A stretch of DNA of 64,000 bases from Thiogranum sp. (GCA_030148805.1 JASBSS010000025.1:30826-94825), one strand, 5' to 3'. Counted from the stretch's first letter, positions 19,023 through 28,581 are shown. Notes: generated by a model not told the origin, from the sequence alone. Program-made: numbers and translations.

Positions 19023-19828
19023 CACTGGACAAGCCCCGGCTCTATCTCGGCGCCGATTGCGCGGACATCGAAAGCTACGCCATCGCCGGCGGCCACGTGT
19101 GTCTCTACACCCATCGCGCGCCCGACAAGGCCAGCGACAACGAAGACTCGATCGGGCTCATCCCGCGCGCCGACGGGCGCGCCGTGCTGGTGGTGGCCGA
19201 CGGGCTGGGCGGCCTGCCGGCGGGCGACCAGGCCTCGTCCACGGCGGTGCGGCAACTGAGTCGCCAGGTCGGCGCCGCCGACGGCGAGGCGCCGGGGCTG
19301 CGCGAGGCGATTCTCGATGCGATCGAACAGGCCAACCGGCTGGTGATGGCGCAAGGACTCGGTTCCGGCACCACCTTCGCCGCGCTTGAAATCGACCGGG
19401 GCGCGGTGCGCCCCTACCACATCGGCGATTCGGAAATCCTGATCACCGGGCAGCGGGGCCGGATCAAGTACCAGACCATCTCGCACTCGCCCGTGGGCTA
19501 CGGGTTGGAGGCCGGGCTGATCGAGGCCGACGACGCCATTTTCCACGCCGAGCGCCACCTGGTGTCCAATATCATCGGCAGCCCGGCGATGCGGGTGGAG
19601 ATCGGGCCGCGCATCGCGCTGGCGCCGCGCGACACGCTGGTGCTGGCCAGCGACGGCCTGTTCGACAACATTCCCATCGACGAACTGGTCAATCTGGTGC
19701 GCATCGGCCCGCTGCCACGGGCGGCACGTCACCTGCTGGAGATCTGTCAGGCGCGCATGCTGCAATCCTCGGAAGTCCGCCCGCACAAACCCGACGACCT
19801 GAGTTTCATCCTGTTTCGCCCCGCCTGA
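19013..19828 (+). CDS. PP2C-type Ser/Thr protein phosphatase
   Basis: A 271-residue PPM/PP2C phosphatase. The metal-binding aspartates appear in NEDSIG (near residue 41), VADGLGG (near 60), LASDGLFDN (near 210) and PDDLSF (near 261). It would remove phosphate from serine or threonine using Mn2+ or Mg2+. The ATG at 19013 lies inside the last codons of the upstream kinase in another frame. The pairing suggests a reversible phosphorylation switch whose substrate is not encoded nearby in an obvious way. Confidence 0.9.
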   Translation: MAIALDKPRLYLGADCADIESYAIAGGHVCLYTHRAPDKASDNEDSIGLIPRADGRAVLVVADGLGGLPAGDQASSTAVRQLSRQVGAADGEAPGLREAILDAIEQANRLVMAQGLGSGTTFAALEIDRGAVRPYHIGDSEILITGQRGRIKYQTISHSPVGYGLEAGLIEADDAIFHAERHLVSNIIGSPAMRVEIGPRIALAPRDTLVLASDGLFDNIPIDELVNLVRIGPLPRAARHLLEICQARMLQSSEVRPHKPDDLSFILFRPA

Positions 19829-19956
19829 GCGCCTTCGCGGCGCTCGTGCAATATTTTTGATCGTCGCGATCGATATATTTCACTTTAATCCGCACGCCAC
19901 AGCCCCTATATGTCTGCGCGTACGCCCCGCTCCCGTGGGCCCAACGAGTAGTCAGC

Positions 19957-20211
19957 ATGCCTAGAGTAAACACCACGGAAACCCGCAACCGCAGGGACAA
20001 GAAACCCCGCACCGACGACGACGCGCTGCCGGCATCGGTCGACGAGAGTTGGGACGAGGACTATGACGACGGCTGGCTGGCGTCTGTTTCCCGGGAAAAG
20101 GAAAGCAGCCGCATCCAACGCCAGATGCGCGCCCGGCGCGAACTGGAACGCCTGCGCGACGAAAAACACCTGCGCCAGCAGATGGCCGACTGGCCGTTCG
20201 ACGACTACTAG
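19957..20211 (+). CDS. Small acidic-basic protein, PA3496-like
   Basis: An 84-residue protein with an acidic middle (ESWDEDYDDGW) and a charged helical C-terminal half (RARRELERLRDEKHLRQQM). The arrangement is like the small PA3496-type putative envelope-integrity proteins, though the N-terminus is longer here. The last four bases overlap the convergent LysR gene. The ATG at 19957 is the only plausible start. No function can be assigned from sequence. Confidence 0.6.
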   Translation: MPRVNTTETRNRRDKKPRTDDDALPASVDESWDEDYDDGWLASVSREKESSRIQRQMRARRELERLRDEKHLRQQMADWPFDDY

Positions 20212-21056
20212 GCGCCCGCGGCCGACAGCCACCCCAGGATCTTGTCGATCACCGGCTGGTGCGCGCCATTGACGGGGTAGACCGCGCTGGCCACCCGCTC
20301 GATCACCGGCGCGGCTTCCACCCGGTGGAGTCGACCGTCGCGCAGCTCCCGACGCACCATCGGCTCGGCCAGATAGGCCGAGCCGCCCTGGTCCAGCAGC
20401 AAGGCCCTGGCCATGCGCCCGAGTCCGACCCGGGCGCGCGGCGTGGGGATGTCGGGAAAGTGCTGCGCGTGGGTGATGGCAAACGCGGTGCCCCAGTCGA
20501 CCATCACGTAATCGCGCTCCAGCGCCTGGCGCGCCCCCAGCCCCGCCTGGGTCGAGACCATGATCAACGGCACCGGCAGCACCTGGATGACGTTCAGCGT
20601 GGGGCTATGCGGGGCATCGAACAGAAACGCCAGATCCAGCGTGCCGGCCTGGAGTTTGCGCAGCAGCGTCTCGGCGTCGTGGGCCTCGGCCACCAGGCCG
20701 ATGTCCGGGCATTCGGCATAGACCCGGTGGGCCCATTCCTGCAAGGCGATATCCCACAGGCTGGGCAGCGCCGCCACCGACAGCAGTTGCGGACCGCCTT
20801 CGCCCATGGCCATCTCCTGGCGCACCTGATTCCACGACGTGGTGATGTTCTCGGCGTGGCGCAACAGCTTCTGGCCGGCCGCGGTGAGTTGGATGTTGTT
20901 CCGATCGCGCGTGAACAGGCTTACCCCCAACGCCTCTTCGAGCAGCCGGATCCGTGCGCTGACCGCTGACTGGCTCAAGTGCAGGTTGCGCGCCGCCTGA
21001 CCGAAGTGGCGGGTGCGGTGGATCTCCAGAAAGGTCTTCAGTAATTGGGTGTCCAT
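20208..21056 (-). CDS. LysR-family transcriptional regulator (HdfR-like)
   Basis: A 282-residue regulator. The N-terminal helix-turn-helix is classic LysR: LLKTFLEIHRTRHFGQAARNL and LSQSAVSARIRLLEEALG (residues about 5-45), followed by LFTRDRNNIQLTAAG. A substrate-binding domain fills the rest. The N-terminal sequence is closest in style to HdfR. The ATG at 21056 is used; a GTG two codons earlier overlaps the previous stop and is possible. It begins two bases after the lipoprotein peptidase gene, so it may be cotranscribed. Ligand unknown. Confidence 0.9.
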   Translation of the reverse strand: MDTQLLKTFLEIHRTRHFGQAARNLHLSQSAVSARIRLLEEALGVSLFTRDRNNIQLTAAGQKLLRHAENITTSWNQVRQEMAMGEGGPQLLSVAALPSLWDIALQEWAHRVYAECPDIGLVAEAHDAETLLRKLQAGTLDLAFLFDAPHSPTLNVIQVLPVPLIMVSTQAGLGARQALERDYVMVDWGTAFAITHAQHFPDIPTPRARVGLGRMARALLLDQGGSAYLAEPMVRRELRDGRLHRVEAAPVIERVASAVYPVNGAHQPVIDKILGWLSAAGA

Positions 21057-21058
21057 GG

Positions 21059-22210
21059 TCACTCGAGGCGCGCGGCGGCGCCAGGATCCAGCGCCAGGAG
21101 ACGTTCGGGCGCCGCCAGCGCGCCGATGCGCTCCGCTTGGGCGTAAAAGGCCGGCCAGTCGCCGTGCAGGCGTTCGAGCATAGCGCGAAACGCTTCCACG
21201 TAGCCATGGTAGACCGCCAGGGAACCGAGACCGGCGTTGTTCGTCAGCGCCTGCCGATCGGTTTCGGGAACCCGTTGCCCGCCCCACAACGCCTGCAGGG
21301 CGTGCCGACTGTCCTCGAGGATCCGCCGCTTGGCCGCGCGCATGGCCGCCGGCGGCAGATCGCTGGCGTACAGGCGTTGCAGGCGCGCGCGGCTGCGCTG
21401 CGCCAGCTGCGCCAGCCCGGCCTGGCGTTGCCGCGCCCGCCGGTAGACGGCCAGGCCCGCGTCATCGCCGCGGTGCGCCAACCACAGCTCGACCCCGGCC
21501 TGTTCCACCGCGGTGGCGAAGGATTCGTTGAAGGCGGTGTCGCCGGGTACGTACACCCGCGCATGCGCCAGTTCGTGAAAGATCAGACCGGCGAGTTGCG
21601 CATCCGGCCAGTCGATGACGGTGTTGAGCAGCGGGTCGTCGAACCACCCCAGGGTGGAGTACGCCGGCACCGGCGCGACGAAGACATCATAGCCCGCGGC
21701 GCGCAGCCGCCCGGCCTCGCGCGCCAGCATGGCGCGATCGAAATAACCGCGGTAGGCCACGCAACCGGCCACGGGGTAGCACCAGGTCTTGAGCTCGACG
21801 GAAAACTCCGGCGCGGCGTACAGGGCCATCAGCGCGTAGTCGCGGCCGAGATCGGCATAGTAGGTGAAACTGCCCGCGGCGGGCAGCGCCAGGACCCGAC
21901 GGGCAAAGCCTCTGATCTCTCCGACCCGGGTCAGGCGCGCGCGCAACTCGGTGTTGCGGCTGTCGTCGGCCAGCAGATCGTCGATCGCCTGACGCCGGCT
22001 GACGATATCCATCTGGCCGAGCGCCGACTGACGATAATAGGCCAGCTCCGCGCAACCGGTCAGGCCGAGCGCCAGACACCCGCCCAGGAGCACCCCCACC
22101 CGCCGCCGCGGTGGCCTACAAGTGCGCCGTGGCCAGGCGCGCCACAGCGGCCGCCCGGCTTGGGCAACGGCGCCTGGGCTGGAGCTTGCAGGAGAACGCG
22201 GTGGCGACAT
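21059..22210 (-). CDS. Putative aminopeptidase lipoprotein (COG4324-like)
   Basis: A protein of about 383 residues with a lipobox near ALGLTGC, a zinc-protease HELAH motif in LIFHELAHARVY (near residue 190) and FNESFATAVE about 20 residues later, which would give the third ligand. This matches the predicted aminopeptidase lipoprotein group. It would sit in the outer membrane facing the periplasm. The start is uncertain: the N-terminal extension before the hydrophobic stretch is unusually long and arginine-rich, and a later GTG close to the signal sequence is possible. Confidence 0.7.
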   Translation of the reverse strand: MSPPRSPASSSPGAVAQAGRPLWRAWPRRTCRPPRRRVGVLLGGCLALGLTGCAELAYYRQSALGQMDIVSRRQAIDDLLADDSRNTELRARLTRVGEIRGFARRVLALPAAGSFTYYADLGRDYALMALYAAPEFSVELKTWCYPVAGCVAYRGYFDRAMLAREAGRLRAAGYDVFVAPVPAYSTLGWFDDPLLNTVIDWPDAQLAGLIFHELAHARVYVPGDTAFNESFATAVEQAGVELWLAHRGDDAGLAVYRRARQRQAGLAQLAQRSRARLQRLYASDLPPAAMRAAKRRILEDSRHALQALWGGQRVPETDRQALTNNAGLGSLAVYHGYVEAFRAMLERLHGDWPAFYAQAERIGALAAPERLLALDPGAAARLE

Positions 22211-22272
22211 GCGGCGAGTCTGCACCGAAGATCGGAGTGAGGTCAAACGCGCCGGTCAGAGCCCCGAAAAGC

Positions 22273-22298
22273 CACGCCCCCGCGTGGGCGGGGGCGTG
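22273..22298 (-). terminator. Likely intrinsic terminator after adk
   Basis: An 11-base perfect stem (CACGCCCCCGC with GCGGGGGCGTG) and 4-base loop. On the minus strand it is followed by GGCTTTTC. It lies 30 bases past the adk stop. The T run is short and offset, so confidence is moderate. Confidence 0.55.
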
Positions 22299-22327
22299 CA
22301 GGGATCGATGGCGAAAACCGCTCGGGG

Positions 22328-22963
22328 TTACAGATTGTCCTTGATGGTCTGCACCACGACATCGCTGGAGGTCGCGTTGATGTCGATCAGCTTGCCCTCC
22401 TTGCGGTAGTAGTCGACCAGCGGCGCGGTCTTCTCGTTATACACATCCAGACGATTGGAGATGGCTTCCTCGGCCTCGTCGTCGCGCTGCACCACTGCGG
22501 CGCCGCATTCATCGCACACACCCTCGACCTTGGTGGGCTTGCTCTTCACGTTATAAATCGCGCCGCAGCCGGTGCAGGTACGGCGGGTCGTCAGACGGTC
22601 GAGGATGACCTCGCGCGGCACGTCCAGATTCACCGCCATGTCCAGCTCGATACCCAGGCGCGCCAGCAGCGCCTTGAGCGCCTCGGCCTGGGGGATGGTG
22701 CGCGGGAAACCGTCGAGCAGAAAACCGTTGGCGCAGTCGGCCTCCTGCAGGCGCTCTTCCATGATGCCCATGATCAGATCGTCGGGCACCAGATCGCCGG
22801 CGTCCATGAAGGCCTTGGCCTTCTTGCCCAGGTCGGTTCCAGCGGCCACCGCGCCGCGCAGGATGTCACCGGTGGAGATCTGCACCGAACCGTCGACCTC
22901 GGTCAACATTTTCGCCACCGTGCCCTTGCCGGCCCCCGGCGCACCCAAAAGAATCAATTTCAC
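22328..22963 (-). CDS. adk: Adenylate kinase with zinc-binding LID
   Basis: A 211-residue enzyme that interconverts ATP and AMP with two ADP. The P-loop is GAPGAGKGT (residues 7-15), with LDGFPRT near residue 83. The LID carries four cysteines, C130, C133, C150 and C153, in CTGCG and CDECG. This is the structural zinc form more often seen in Gram-positives but also present in some proteobacteria. The GTG start at 22963 has AGAGGAG nine bases upstream, clearly better than the longer ORF. Confidence 0.95.
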   Translation of the reverse strand: MKLILLGAPGAGKGTVAKMLTEVDGSVQISTGDILRGAVAAGTDLGKKAKAFMDAGDLVPDDLIMGIMEERLQEADCANGFLLDGFPRTIPQAEALKALLARLGIELDMAVNLDVPREVILDRLTTRRTCTGCGAIYNVKSKPTKVEGVCDECGAAVVQRDDEAEEAISNRLDVYNEKTAPLVDYYRKEGKLIDINATSSDVVVQTIKDNL

Positions 22964-23187
22964 GAAATCTACTCCTCTGATCAGTAAGAAAAATCCGCGG
23001 CAGCGCCCCACCCGCGACAGCGCCGGCCAAAGGGCGCTATTCTGCGGCACTCACACGGCGCAATCAATTGCCTGTTCAAGCCGTTAAAAATAAAGTAAAT
23101 TTACCCCAGCAACAAAAACCCGTCTCAGACTCCAGTGCGTCTAGGCAAGGAATCCACCGCCAGCGAGCAGAAAACAAACAACATCCG

Positions 23188-24627
23188 ATGCAAGTCTCCA
23201 CCCATACCAAGCTGTTCTTCAGCCATCTGCTCGCCGTGGTTCTGGTCTCGGGCAGTATCGGCACCTATTTCTACGCCTCGGCGATCGACAACCTGCGCTA
23301 CAGCCTGCAATCGCGCCTGCTCAACAGCGCGGCGATGCTGAGCGAAGTGTTTTCCGCCGCCGATCTGGCCCCGTTGCGCAGCGAGGCCGACACCGCCCTG
23401 CCGGTCTATGCCCGGCTGACCGAGCGGCTGCGCAAGCTCGCCAACACCAACCCGGACATCGCCTTCGTCTACATCATGCGCAAGGTCGGCGACCAGGCGG
23501 TGTTCGTGCTCGACTCCGACCCGGCGCAACCGGCGCTGCCCGGCGAGGTCTATCAGCAGCAACTGCCCGCCCTGATGCGCGGCTTCGACCGGCCGTCGGT
23601 CGATGCCCAGATCACCACCGACAAATGGGGCAGCTTCCTCTCGGGCTATGCGCCGCTGCACGACGGCCGGGGCGAATATCTCATCGGCCTGGACATGAAA
23701 GCCGACGAGGTGGCCGGCAAGATGTATCAGCTCAAGCAGGCCGGGGTGATCTCGCTGGTGGTCTCGCTGCTGCTGGCAGTGTTGTTTTCCGGCCTGCTGG
23801 CGCGCCATTTCAATTCGCGTATCCACAAGCTGATGAAACGCTGCAACGAAATCGCCCGCACCCAGCTCAGACCCAGCGGCGTTCAGCGCAGCGGCGACGA
23901 GCTCTACCGCCTCGGCCAGACCGTCGAGGCGATGGCCGAGCATCTCGAGCGCAGCCGCCAACAAAGCGAACAGGTCCAGCGCGAACTCGAAGCCAGCCAG
24001 CAGGAGCTGGAGGCGCGGGTGCAACAGCGCACCGCGGAGCTGCTCACCGCCAACGAGAAACTGCGCGAGGAGATCCGCGAGCGCGAACGCATCGAGGCGG
24101 TGCTGCAACAGACCGCCCGCACCGACTATCTGACCCAGCTGCCCAACCGACGGGCGATGATCCAGATGCTGGACAAGGAAGCGGCCCGCTACGAACGCTC
24201 GCCCAACCCCTTCTCGCTGGTGTTGCTCGATATCGACCACTTCAAGCATATCAACGATTCCTTCGGTCACGACGGCGGCGACGAAGTGCTGGTGAACATC
24301 GCCGAGCGGATGCGCGCCTGGATGCGCGAGAAAGACGTGCTGGCGCGCTGGGGCGGCGAGGAGTTCCTGATCCTGCTGAGCGACACCGACGTCGACCGCG
24401 CCAGCGATCAGGCCGAGCGCCTGCGCGCCGCCATCGAGGCGGAGACCTTCGTCCTGCAGCAGGGCGAGACCCGCATCACCGCCAGCCTGGGCGTGGCCGG
24501 CTATACCCCGCAACAGGAGATCGACGGGTGCATCAAGGACGCCGACGTGGCGCTGTATCGCGCCAAATCCAGCGGCCGCAACCGGGTGGTCACCCATCGT
24601 CCGTCGGATATCCCCTATGGCACCTGA
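23188..24627 (+). CDS. Membrane-bound diguanylate cyclase (GGDEF)
   Basis: A 479-residue protein with a membrane helix near residues 8-30, a periplasmic sensor domain of about 150 residues, a second helix near 181-204, a HAMP-like segment, a coiled coil and a C-terminal GGDEF domain. The active-site loop is GGEEF (389-393). An RxxD inhibitory site (REKD, 380-383) sits five residues before it. So the enzyme should make cyclic di-GMP and be product-inhibited. The ATG at 23188 is chosen because the signal helix follows directly; earlier codons add polar sequence. The sensed ligand is unknown. Confidence 0.92.
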   Translation: MQVSTHTKLFFSHLLAVVLVSGSIGTYFYASAIDNLRYSLQSRLLNSAAMLSEVFSAADLAPLRSEADTALPVYARLTERLRKLANTNPDIAFVYIMRKVGDQAVFVLDSDPAQPALPGEVYQQQLPALMRGFDRPSVDAQITTDKWGSFLSGYAPLHDGRGEYLIGLDMKADEVAGKMYQLKQAGVISLVVSLLLAVLFSGLLARHFNSRIHKLMKRCNEIARTQLRPSGVQRSGDELYRLGQTVEAMAEHLERSRQQSEQVQRELEASQQELEARVQQRTAELLTANEKLREEIRERERIEAVLQQTARTDYLTQLPNRRAMIQMLDKEAARYERSPNPFSLVLLDIDHFKHINDSFGHDGGDEVLVNIAERMRAWMREKDVLARWGGEEFLILLSDTDVDRASDQAERLRAAIEAETFVLQQGETRITASLGVAGYTPQQEIDGCIKDADVALYRAKSSGRNRVVTHRPSDIPYGT

Positions 24628-24653
24628 GACGGAGCGCGTCCATACTGCCTAGC

Positions 24654-27215
24654 ATGATGCTCTCGCGCCGCTCCGCCCAGATCCTGCTGCTCGTCGTCGT
24701 CCTGCTCGCTGGCCTGCTGTTTCTCGCCACCCCGCTGCTGATCAAGCATTTCGCGCTCCAGTGGCTGCGAGACAACGGCGGCGAGCAGGTCAGCGTCGAG
24801 GCCGTCGCGCTCAACCCTTTCACCGGCCGCCTGGAGCTGCGGGGCCTGGAGGTCAAGGTCGACGACACCACCACCCTGGCCTTCGACTCGGCCGAGGTCA
24901 ACGCCGCCTGGTGGCCCCTGCTGCACAAACAGCTGGAACTGCAGTCACTGGCACTGCACGAGCTGACCCTTGTGATCGACCGGCGGGCACCACAGCCGCG
25001 CATCGGCGGCATCCGCCTGCCCGAGCCCAAGGACGAGCCCCAAGCGGACAACCCCTGGAGCGCCGGCCTGGACACCCTGGTGTTGCACGACGTCAAGCTG
25101 CGCTACCTCGACGACCAGCTCGACCTGACGCTGGATCTGAAGCAGCTGCAACTCGATCGCCTGGCCCAGTGGACGCCGGAAACCGCCACCCCGATCGAGG
25201 CGCAGGGATCGCTCAACCAGGCCAGCTTCCAGTTGCGCGGCGAGATCGCGCCGTTGGCGAAACGGCCGCGCTACGACCTGCGGCTGCAACTCGATGCCCT
25301 GCCGCTGGCGCCCTTCGCCCGCTTGCTGGCGCAACCGACCGAGCGCCTCGCCGGCGCCCTGTCCTACGATGGCAAACTGCACTACGAGCAGCAACCAGGC
25401 GACGGGTTCGAGCTGCGCCACAGCGGCGCGCTGCGCCTGCAGGCACTGGATCTGGCGCTGCGCCAGCCGGCGCTGGCGATCAAGACCCAGAGCGCGCGCC
25501 TGGACAGCGAGCTGGCGGTGACGCGCACGTCGCAGGCACAGTTTCAACTCAGCGGCGAGGTGCAGGCCGAAGGCCTCGACGTGGCCACGCTCGACGGCGC
25601 CTTGCAGTTGCTGGCCAGCGACAAGCTGCGCATCGCCGGCCTGAAGGTCGCCGCGGCCGACGACCTGAGCTTTGAGAAACTGGAGGCCGACCAACTCACC
25701 CTGGCGCACCAGCCCGGCAAAGTGCCCGTGACCCTGCTTCGGGCCGGCAAGCTGGATCTCGGCAAGCTCGCCCTGAAAGATCGGCGCCTGCGAATCGACA
25801 CCATCAGGTTGAAGGAGATGACCAACCAGCTGTACCGCGACGCCGACGGCACCTGGCAGGCGGTGGCCATCGGCAAGCGCATCAGCGCCCTGGGCGAACC
25901 GGCGGCGAAGGTCAAGGCCGAAGTCGACGCGGCGGTGACCACACCCAAGGAGGCCGCGCAGGGAGAGGGAGAGTCCGGGGCGACCGATGCGGCGGCCGGT
26001 GAAGCCAGCGACGACTCAACCCCGCCACAAGGCGCAACGCAGCAACAGACACCAGCCGGGGAACCGCAACCGACAATGACCTTTCGTATCGGGAAGATTG
26101 CGGTCGAAGGCGAAAGCCACGTCAAATTGCGCGACGACGCGATCAAGCCGGGCCTGGATACCGATATCGCCATCAAGACCCTGCAACTGGAATCGCTGGA
26201 CTCCGGCGCGCCCGAACAGCCCAGCCCGTTCGAGCTGAAAGCCACCGTGGACACACGGACCGACCTGTCCGTGCAGGGCACGCTGCGGCCGTTCCTGCGG
26301 CCTCCCGGTGGCGACCTGGAAGCGCGCATCCGCGCGCTCGACCTGCCGCCGCTGTCGCCCTACGCACGCGCAAGCCTGGGCCTCAACCTGAAAAGCGGCA
26401 CCCTCGACGCCGACATCGACCTGAAAAGCGACAGCGACAAGCTCGACGGCCGGATCAAACTCGACCTCTACCGCCTGGGGGTGGAAAACACCGGGGGCGA
26501 CAACAGCCTGCAAAGCCGCCTGCCGGTACCGATCAATGTCGCGCTGGACACCTTGCGCGACGGCAACGACACCATTTCGCTGAAGATCCCCGTCAGCGGC
26601 AACCCGGCCAAACCCGACTTCGACATCGACAACCTGATCGCCAAGGCGCTCGCCGACGGTCTGCAGAAAGGCACCCTCACCTATCTGACGTTGGCACTGC
26701 AGCCGTATGGCGCGATCGTCATGGCCGCGCGCTATGCCGGCGAACAGATCAACAAGGTGCGCCTCAACCCCGTGACCTTCGCCGCCGGCAAGAGCGACCT
26801 CGACGACCAGGCGCGCGATTATCTGTCCAAGGTCGCCAAGGTGATGGATGACCGCCCCAAGCTGACGGTGAAAGTGTGCGGCGTGGCGGTGAACGACGAC
26901 CTGGCGTATCTGAAACAACAGAACGCAGCGGCCGCGCAGAACCCGAGCACCGGCAGCCCTGGCGCCAACCCCAGCGTCGGAGGCAATACGACCGGAGGCG
27001 CCAACCCAGACGCCACCGCCAACTCGCAGCAGGTCACTCCCGCCGAAGCCTACCAGGCCCAGTTGGGCAAGCTGGCGGAACGCCGCGCCAACAGCGTGCG
27101 CGACTATCTGGTCAACAAATACAAGACCAAGGCCAGTCATCTGGTGAGTTGTCAGCCGCGCATCGAAACCGCTACCGAGGGCGCCTCGAAACCGCGCACC
27201 GACCTGCTGCTCTGA
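24654..27215 (+). CDS. DUF748/AsmA-like envelope protein with OmpA-like end
   Basis: An 853-residue protein with an N-terminal membrane anchor (ILLLVVVLLAGLLFLATPLL) and a long repetitive beta-rich body typical of AsmA/DUF748 proteins, which are thought to aid lipid transfer to the outer membrane. A glutamine/proline-rich linker sits near residues 420-470. The C-terminus resembles an OmpA-like end (FAAGKSDLDDQARDYLSKVAKV). The ORF in this frame runs far upstream through the GGDEF gene; the start at 24654 (or 24657) just after that gene is chosen on the signal anchor. Confidence 0.88.
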   Translation: MMLSRRSAQILLLVVVLLAGLLFLATPLLIKHFALQWLRDNGGEQVSVEAVALNPFTGRLELRGLEVKVDDTTTLAFDSAEVNAAWWPLLHKQLELQSLALHELTLVIDRRAPQPRIGGIRLPEPKDEPQADNPWSAGLDTLVLHDVKLRYLDDQLDLTLDLKQLQLDRLAQWTPETATPIEAQGSLNQASFQLRGEIAPLAKRPRYDLRLQLDALPLAPFARLLAQPTERLAGALSYDGKLHYEQQPGDGFELRHSGALRLQALDLALRQPALAIKTQSARLDSELAVTRTSQAQFQLSGEVQAEGLDVATLDGALQLLASDKLRIAGLKVAAADDLSFEKLEADQLTLAHQPGKVPVTLLRAGKLDLGKLALKDRRLRIDTIRLKEMTNQLYRDADGTWQAVAIGKRISALGEPAAKVKAEVDAAVTTPKEAAQGEGESGATDAAAGEASDDSTPPQGATQQQTPAGEPQPTMTFRIGKIAVEGESHVKLRDDAIKPGLDTDIAIKTLQLESLDSGAPEQPSPFELKATVDTRTDLSVQGTLRPFLRPPGGDLEARIRALDLPPLSPYARASLGLNLKSGTLDADIDLKSDSDKLDGRIKLDLYRLGVENTGGDNSLQSRLPVPINVALDTLRDGNDTISLKIPVSGNPAKPDFDIDNLIAKALADGLQKGTLTYLTLALQPYGAIVMAARYAGEQINKVRLNPVTFAAGKSDLDDQARDYLSKVAKVMDDRPKLTVKVCGVAVNDDLAYLKQQNAAAAQNPSTGSPGANPSVGGNTTGGANPDATANSQQVTPAEAYQAQLGKLAERRANSVRDYLVNKYKTKASHLVSCQPRIETATEGASKPRTDLLL

Positions 27216-27580
27216 CGCTGATCGATCGCTTTCCTGTCGCCCCGCCCGACGGCTGGCAGCGCGCTTCGCCACCGCTCGCTGCCAGGGCCATGGCGCGAGG
27301 CAACATCTTTTGTTAGTTCATACACCGGCGCGCACCTCTATCATCATGCCACGGGATCCCCGCCCGCCCCGTGGCCCAACGGCTCAGGAGGTCGCCACCT
27401 CGGCTGTTCGGCTGTTCGGCTGTTCGGCTGTTCGGCTGTTCGGCTGTTCGGCTGTTCGGCTGTTCGGCTGTTCGGCTGTTCGGCTGTTCGGCTGTTCGGC
27501 TGTTCGGCGGGTCATCGTACGCAGACGTCGCCGGCGGGCGAACCTATCCCCGGCGGCACGCAACTTTGGGAAAATGAACC
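27216..27580. other. Intergenic region with octamer array
   Basis: The 365 bases between the AsmA-like gene and the YdjM-like gene hold no credible ORF. The middle is filled by the GCTGTTCG tandem array at 27402-27508. The last 70 bases lead into the TTG start at 27581. Confidence 0.7.
27402..27508 (+). repeat. GCTGTTCG octamer tandem array, about 13 copies
   Basis: The 8-base unit GCTGTTCG is repeated with no visible variation for about 107 bases. The unit length is not a multiple of three and no real gene covers it, so any copy-number change would be tolerated. It sits about 70 bases before the start of the YdjM-like gene and could alter its leader or promoter. Confidence 0.97.
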
Positions 27581-28576
27581 TTGGATTCGGTCACCCAATT
27601 GCTATTGGGCGCCGCGGTGGGCGAAGCCACGCTGGGGCGCAAAGTCGGCCACCGCGCCATGCTGTGGGGGGCGATCTGCGGCACCCTGCCCGACCTGGAC
27701 GTGCTGGCCAAGTTCGACGACGCGGTCAAGCACGCCACCTTTCACCGCTCGGCGCTGCACTCGCTGTTCGTACTGGCGCTGCTGGCACCGCCCGTGGCCT
27801 GGCTGATCGCGCGCCTGCACCCGCACACCCGCGAACATTTCCGCACCTGGATCGTACTGGTCTATGCCGTGTTCGCCACCCACGTGCTGCTCGACGCCAT
27901 GACCGTGTTCGGCACCCAGATTTTCTGGCCCTTTGGCAAGGAGCCGGTCACCTGGGGCACCATCTTCATCATCGACCCGCTCTACACCCTGCCGTTGCTG
28001 ATCGGCGTGATCGGCACCCTGCTGAGCAAACGCTCGGACGCCGTCGCCCGCCACTGGAACACCGTCGGCCTGACCCTGTCCAGCGCCTACCTCGCCTGGA
28101 CCCTGGTGGCCAAGCTGTACGTCAGCGAAGTGGTGCAGATCGACCTGGCGCGTCAGCAGATCGACTACGACCACCTGGTGATCATGCCCGCGCCGTTCAA
28201 CTCGGTGCTCTGGCGCATCGTGGTGACCGACGAGACGAACTACCGCATCGGCTACTACTCGCTGTTCGACCAGGAACCGCGAGTCCAGTACACGACCCAA
28301 CCCCGCCACACCGAACTGCTCGGCGGCCTGGAGGAGCACTGGCCGGTGCGGCGCCTGTTGTGGTTCACCAAGGGCTTCTACAGCGTGCGCCGGGAAGGCT
28401 CGGACATCGTCATCATTGACCTGCGCGCCGGCCTCGAACCCGATTTCGAATTCCGCTACAAGGTCGGCGAAGCCGGCAACCCGCGCCCCCATCCCGTGAC
28501 CTCGCAACGGCTGGAGATCCAGCGCAACTGGTCGCGGCTGCGCTGGTTGTGGGGCCGGATTTTCTCCTCGCCGTAA
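27581..28576 (+). CDS. YdjM-like inner-membrane metal-dependent hydrolase (DUF457)
   Basis: A 331-residue protein starting (M)DSVTQLLLGAAVGEA, the standard opening of YdjM/LexA-regulated membrane hydrolases. It has GTLPDLDVL and FHRSALHSLFV, the latter holding the family's HR...H metal motif, followed by about four membrane helices. The TTG at 27581 is accepted because the family start is so well matched. The C-terminal 130 residues are soluble. Family activity is predicted only. Confidence 0.85.
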   Translation: MDSVTQLLLGAAVGEATLGRKVGHRAMLWGAICGTLPDLDVLAKFDDAVKHATFHRSALHSLFVLALLAPPVAWLIARLHPHTREHFRTWIVLVYAVFATHVLLDAMTVFGTQIFWPFGKEPVTWGTIFIIDPLYTLPLLIGVIGTLLSKRSDAVARHWNTVGLTLSSAYLAWTLVAKLYVSEVVQIDLARQQIDYDHLVIMPAPFNSVLWRIVVTDETNYRIGYYSLFDQEPRVQYTTQPRHTELLGGLEEHWPVRRLLWFTKGFYSVRREGSDIVIIDLRAGLEPDFEFRYKVGEAGNPRPHPVTSQRLEIQRNWSRLRWLWGRIFSSP

Positions 28577-28581
28577 GCCTG

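Noticed and set aside
23625..24653. Extension of the AsmA-like protein through the GGDEF gene
   Set aside because: The long frame overlaps a complete diguanylate cyclase; the membrane-anchor start at 24654 is far more natural.
27310..28419. Open frame running through the octamer array into the YdjM-like gene
   Set aside because: It is out of frame with the conserved protein, and its repeats come from the 8-base unit.
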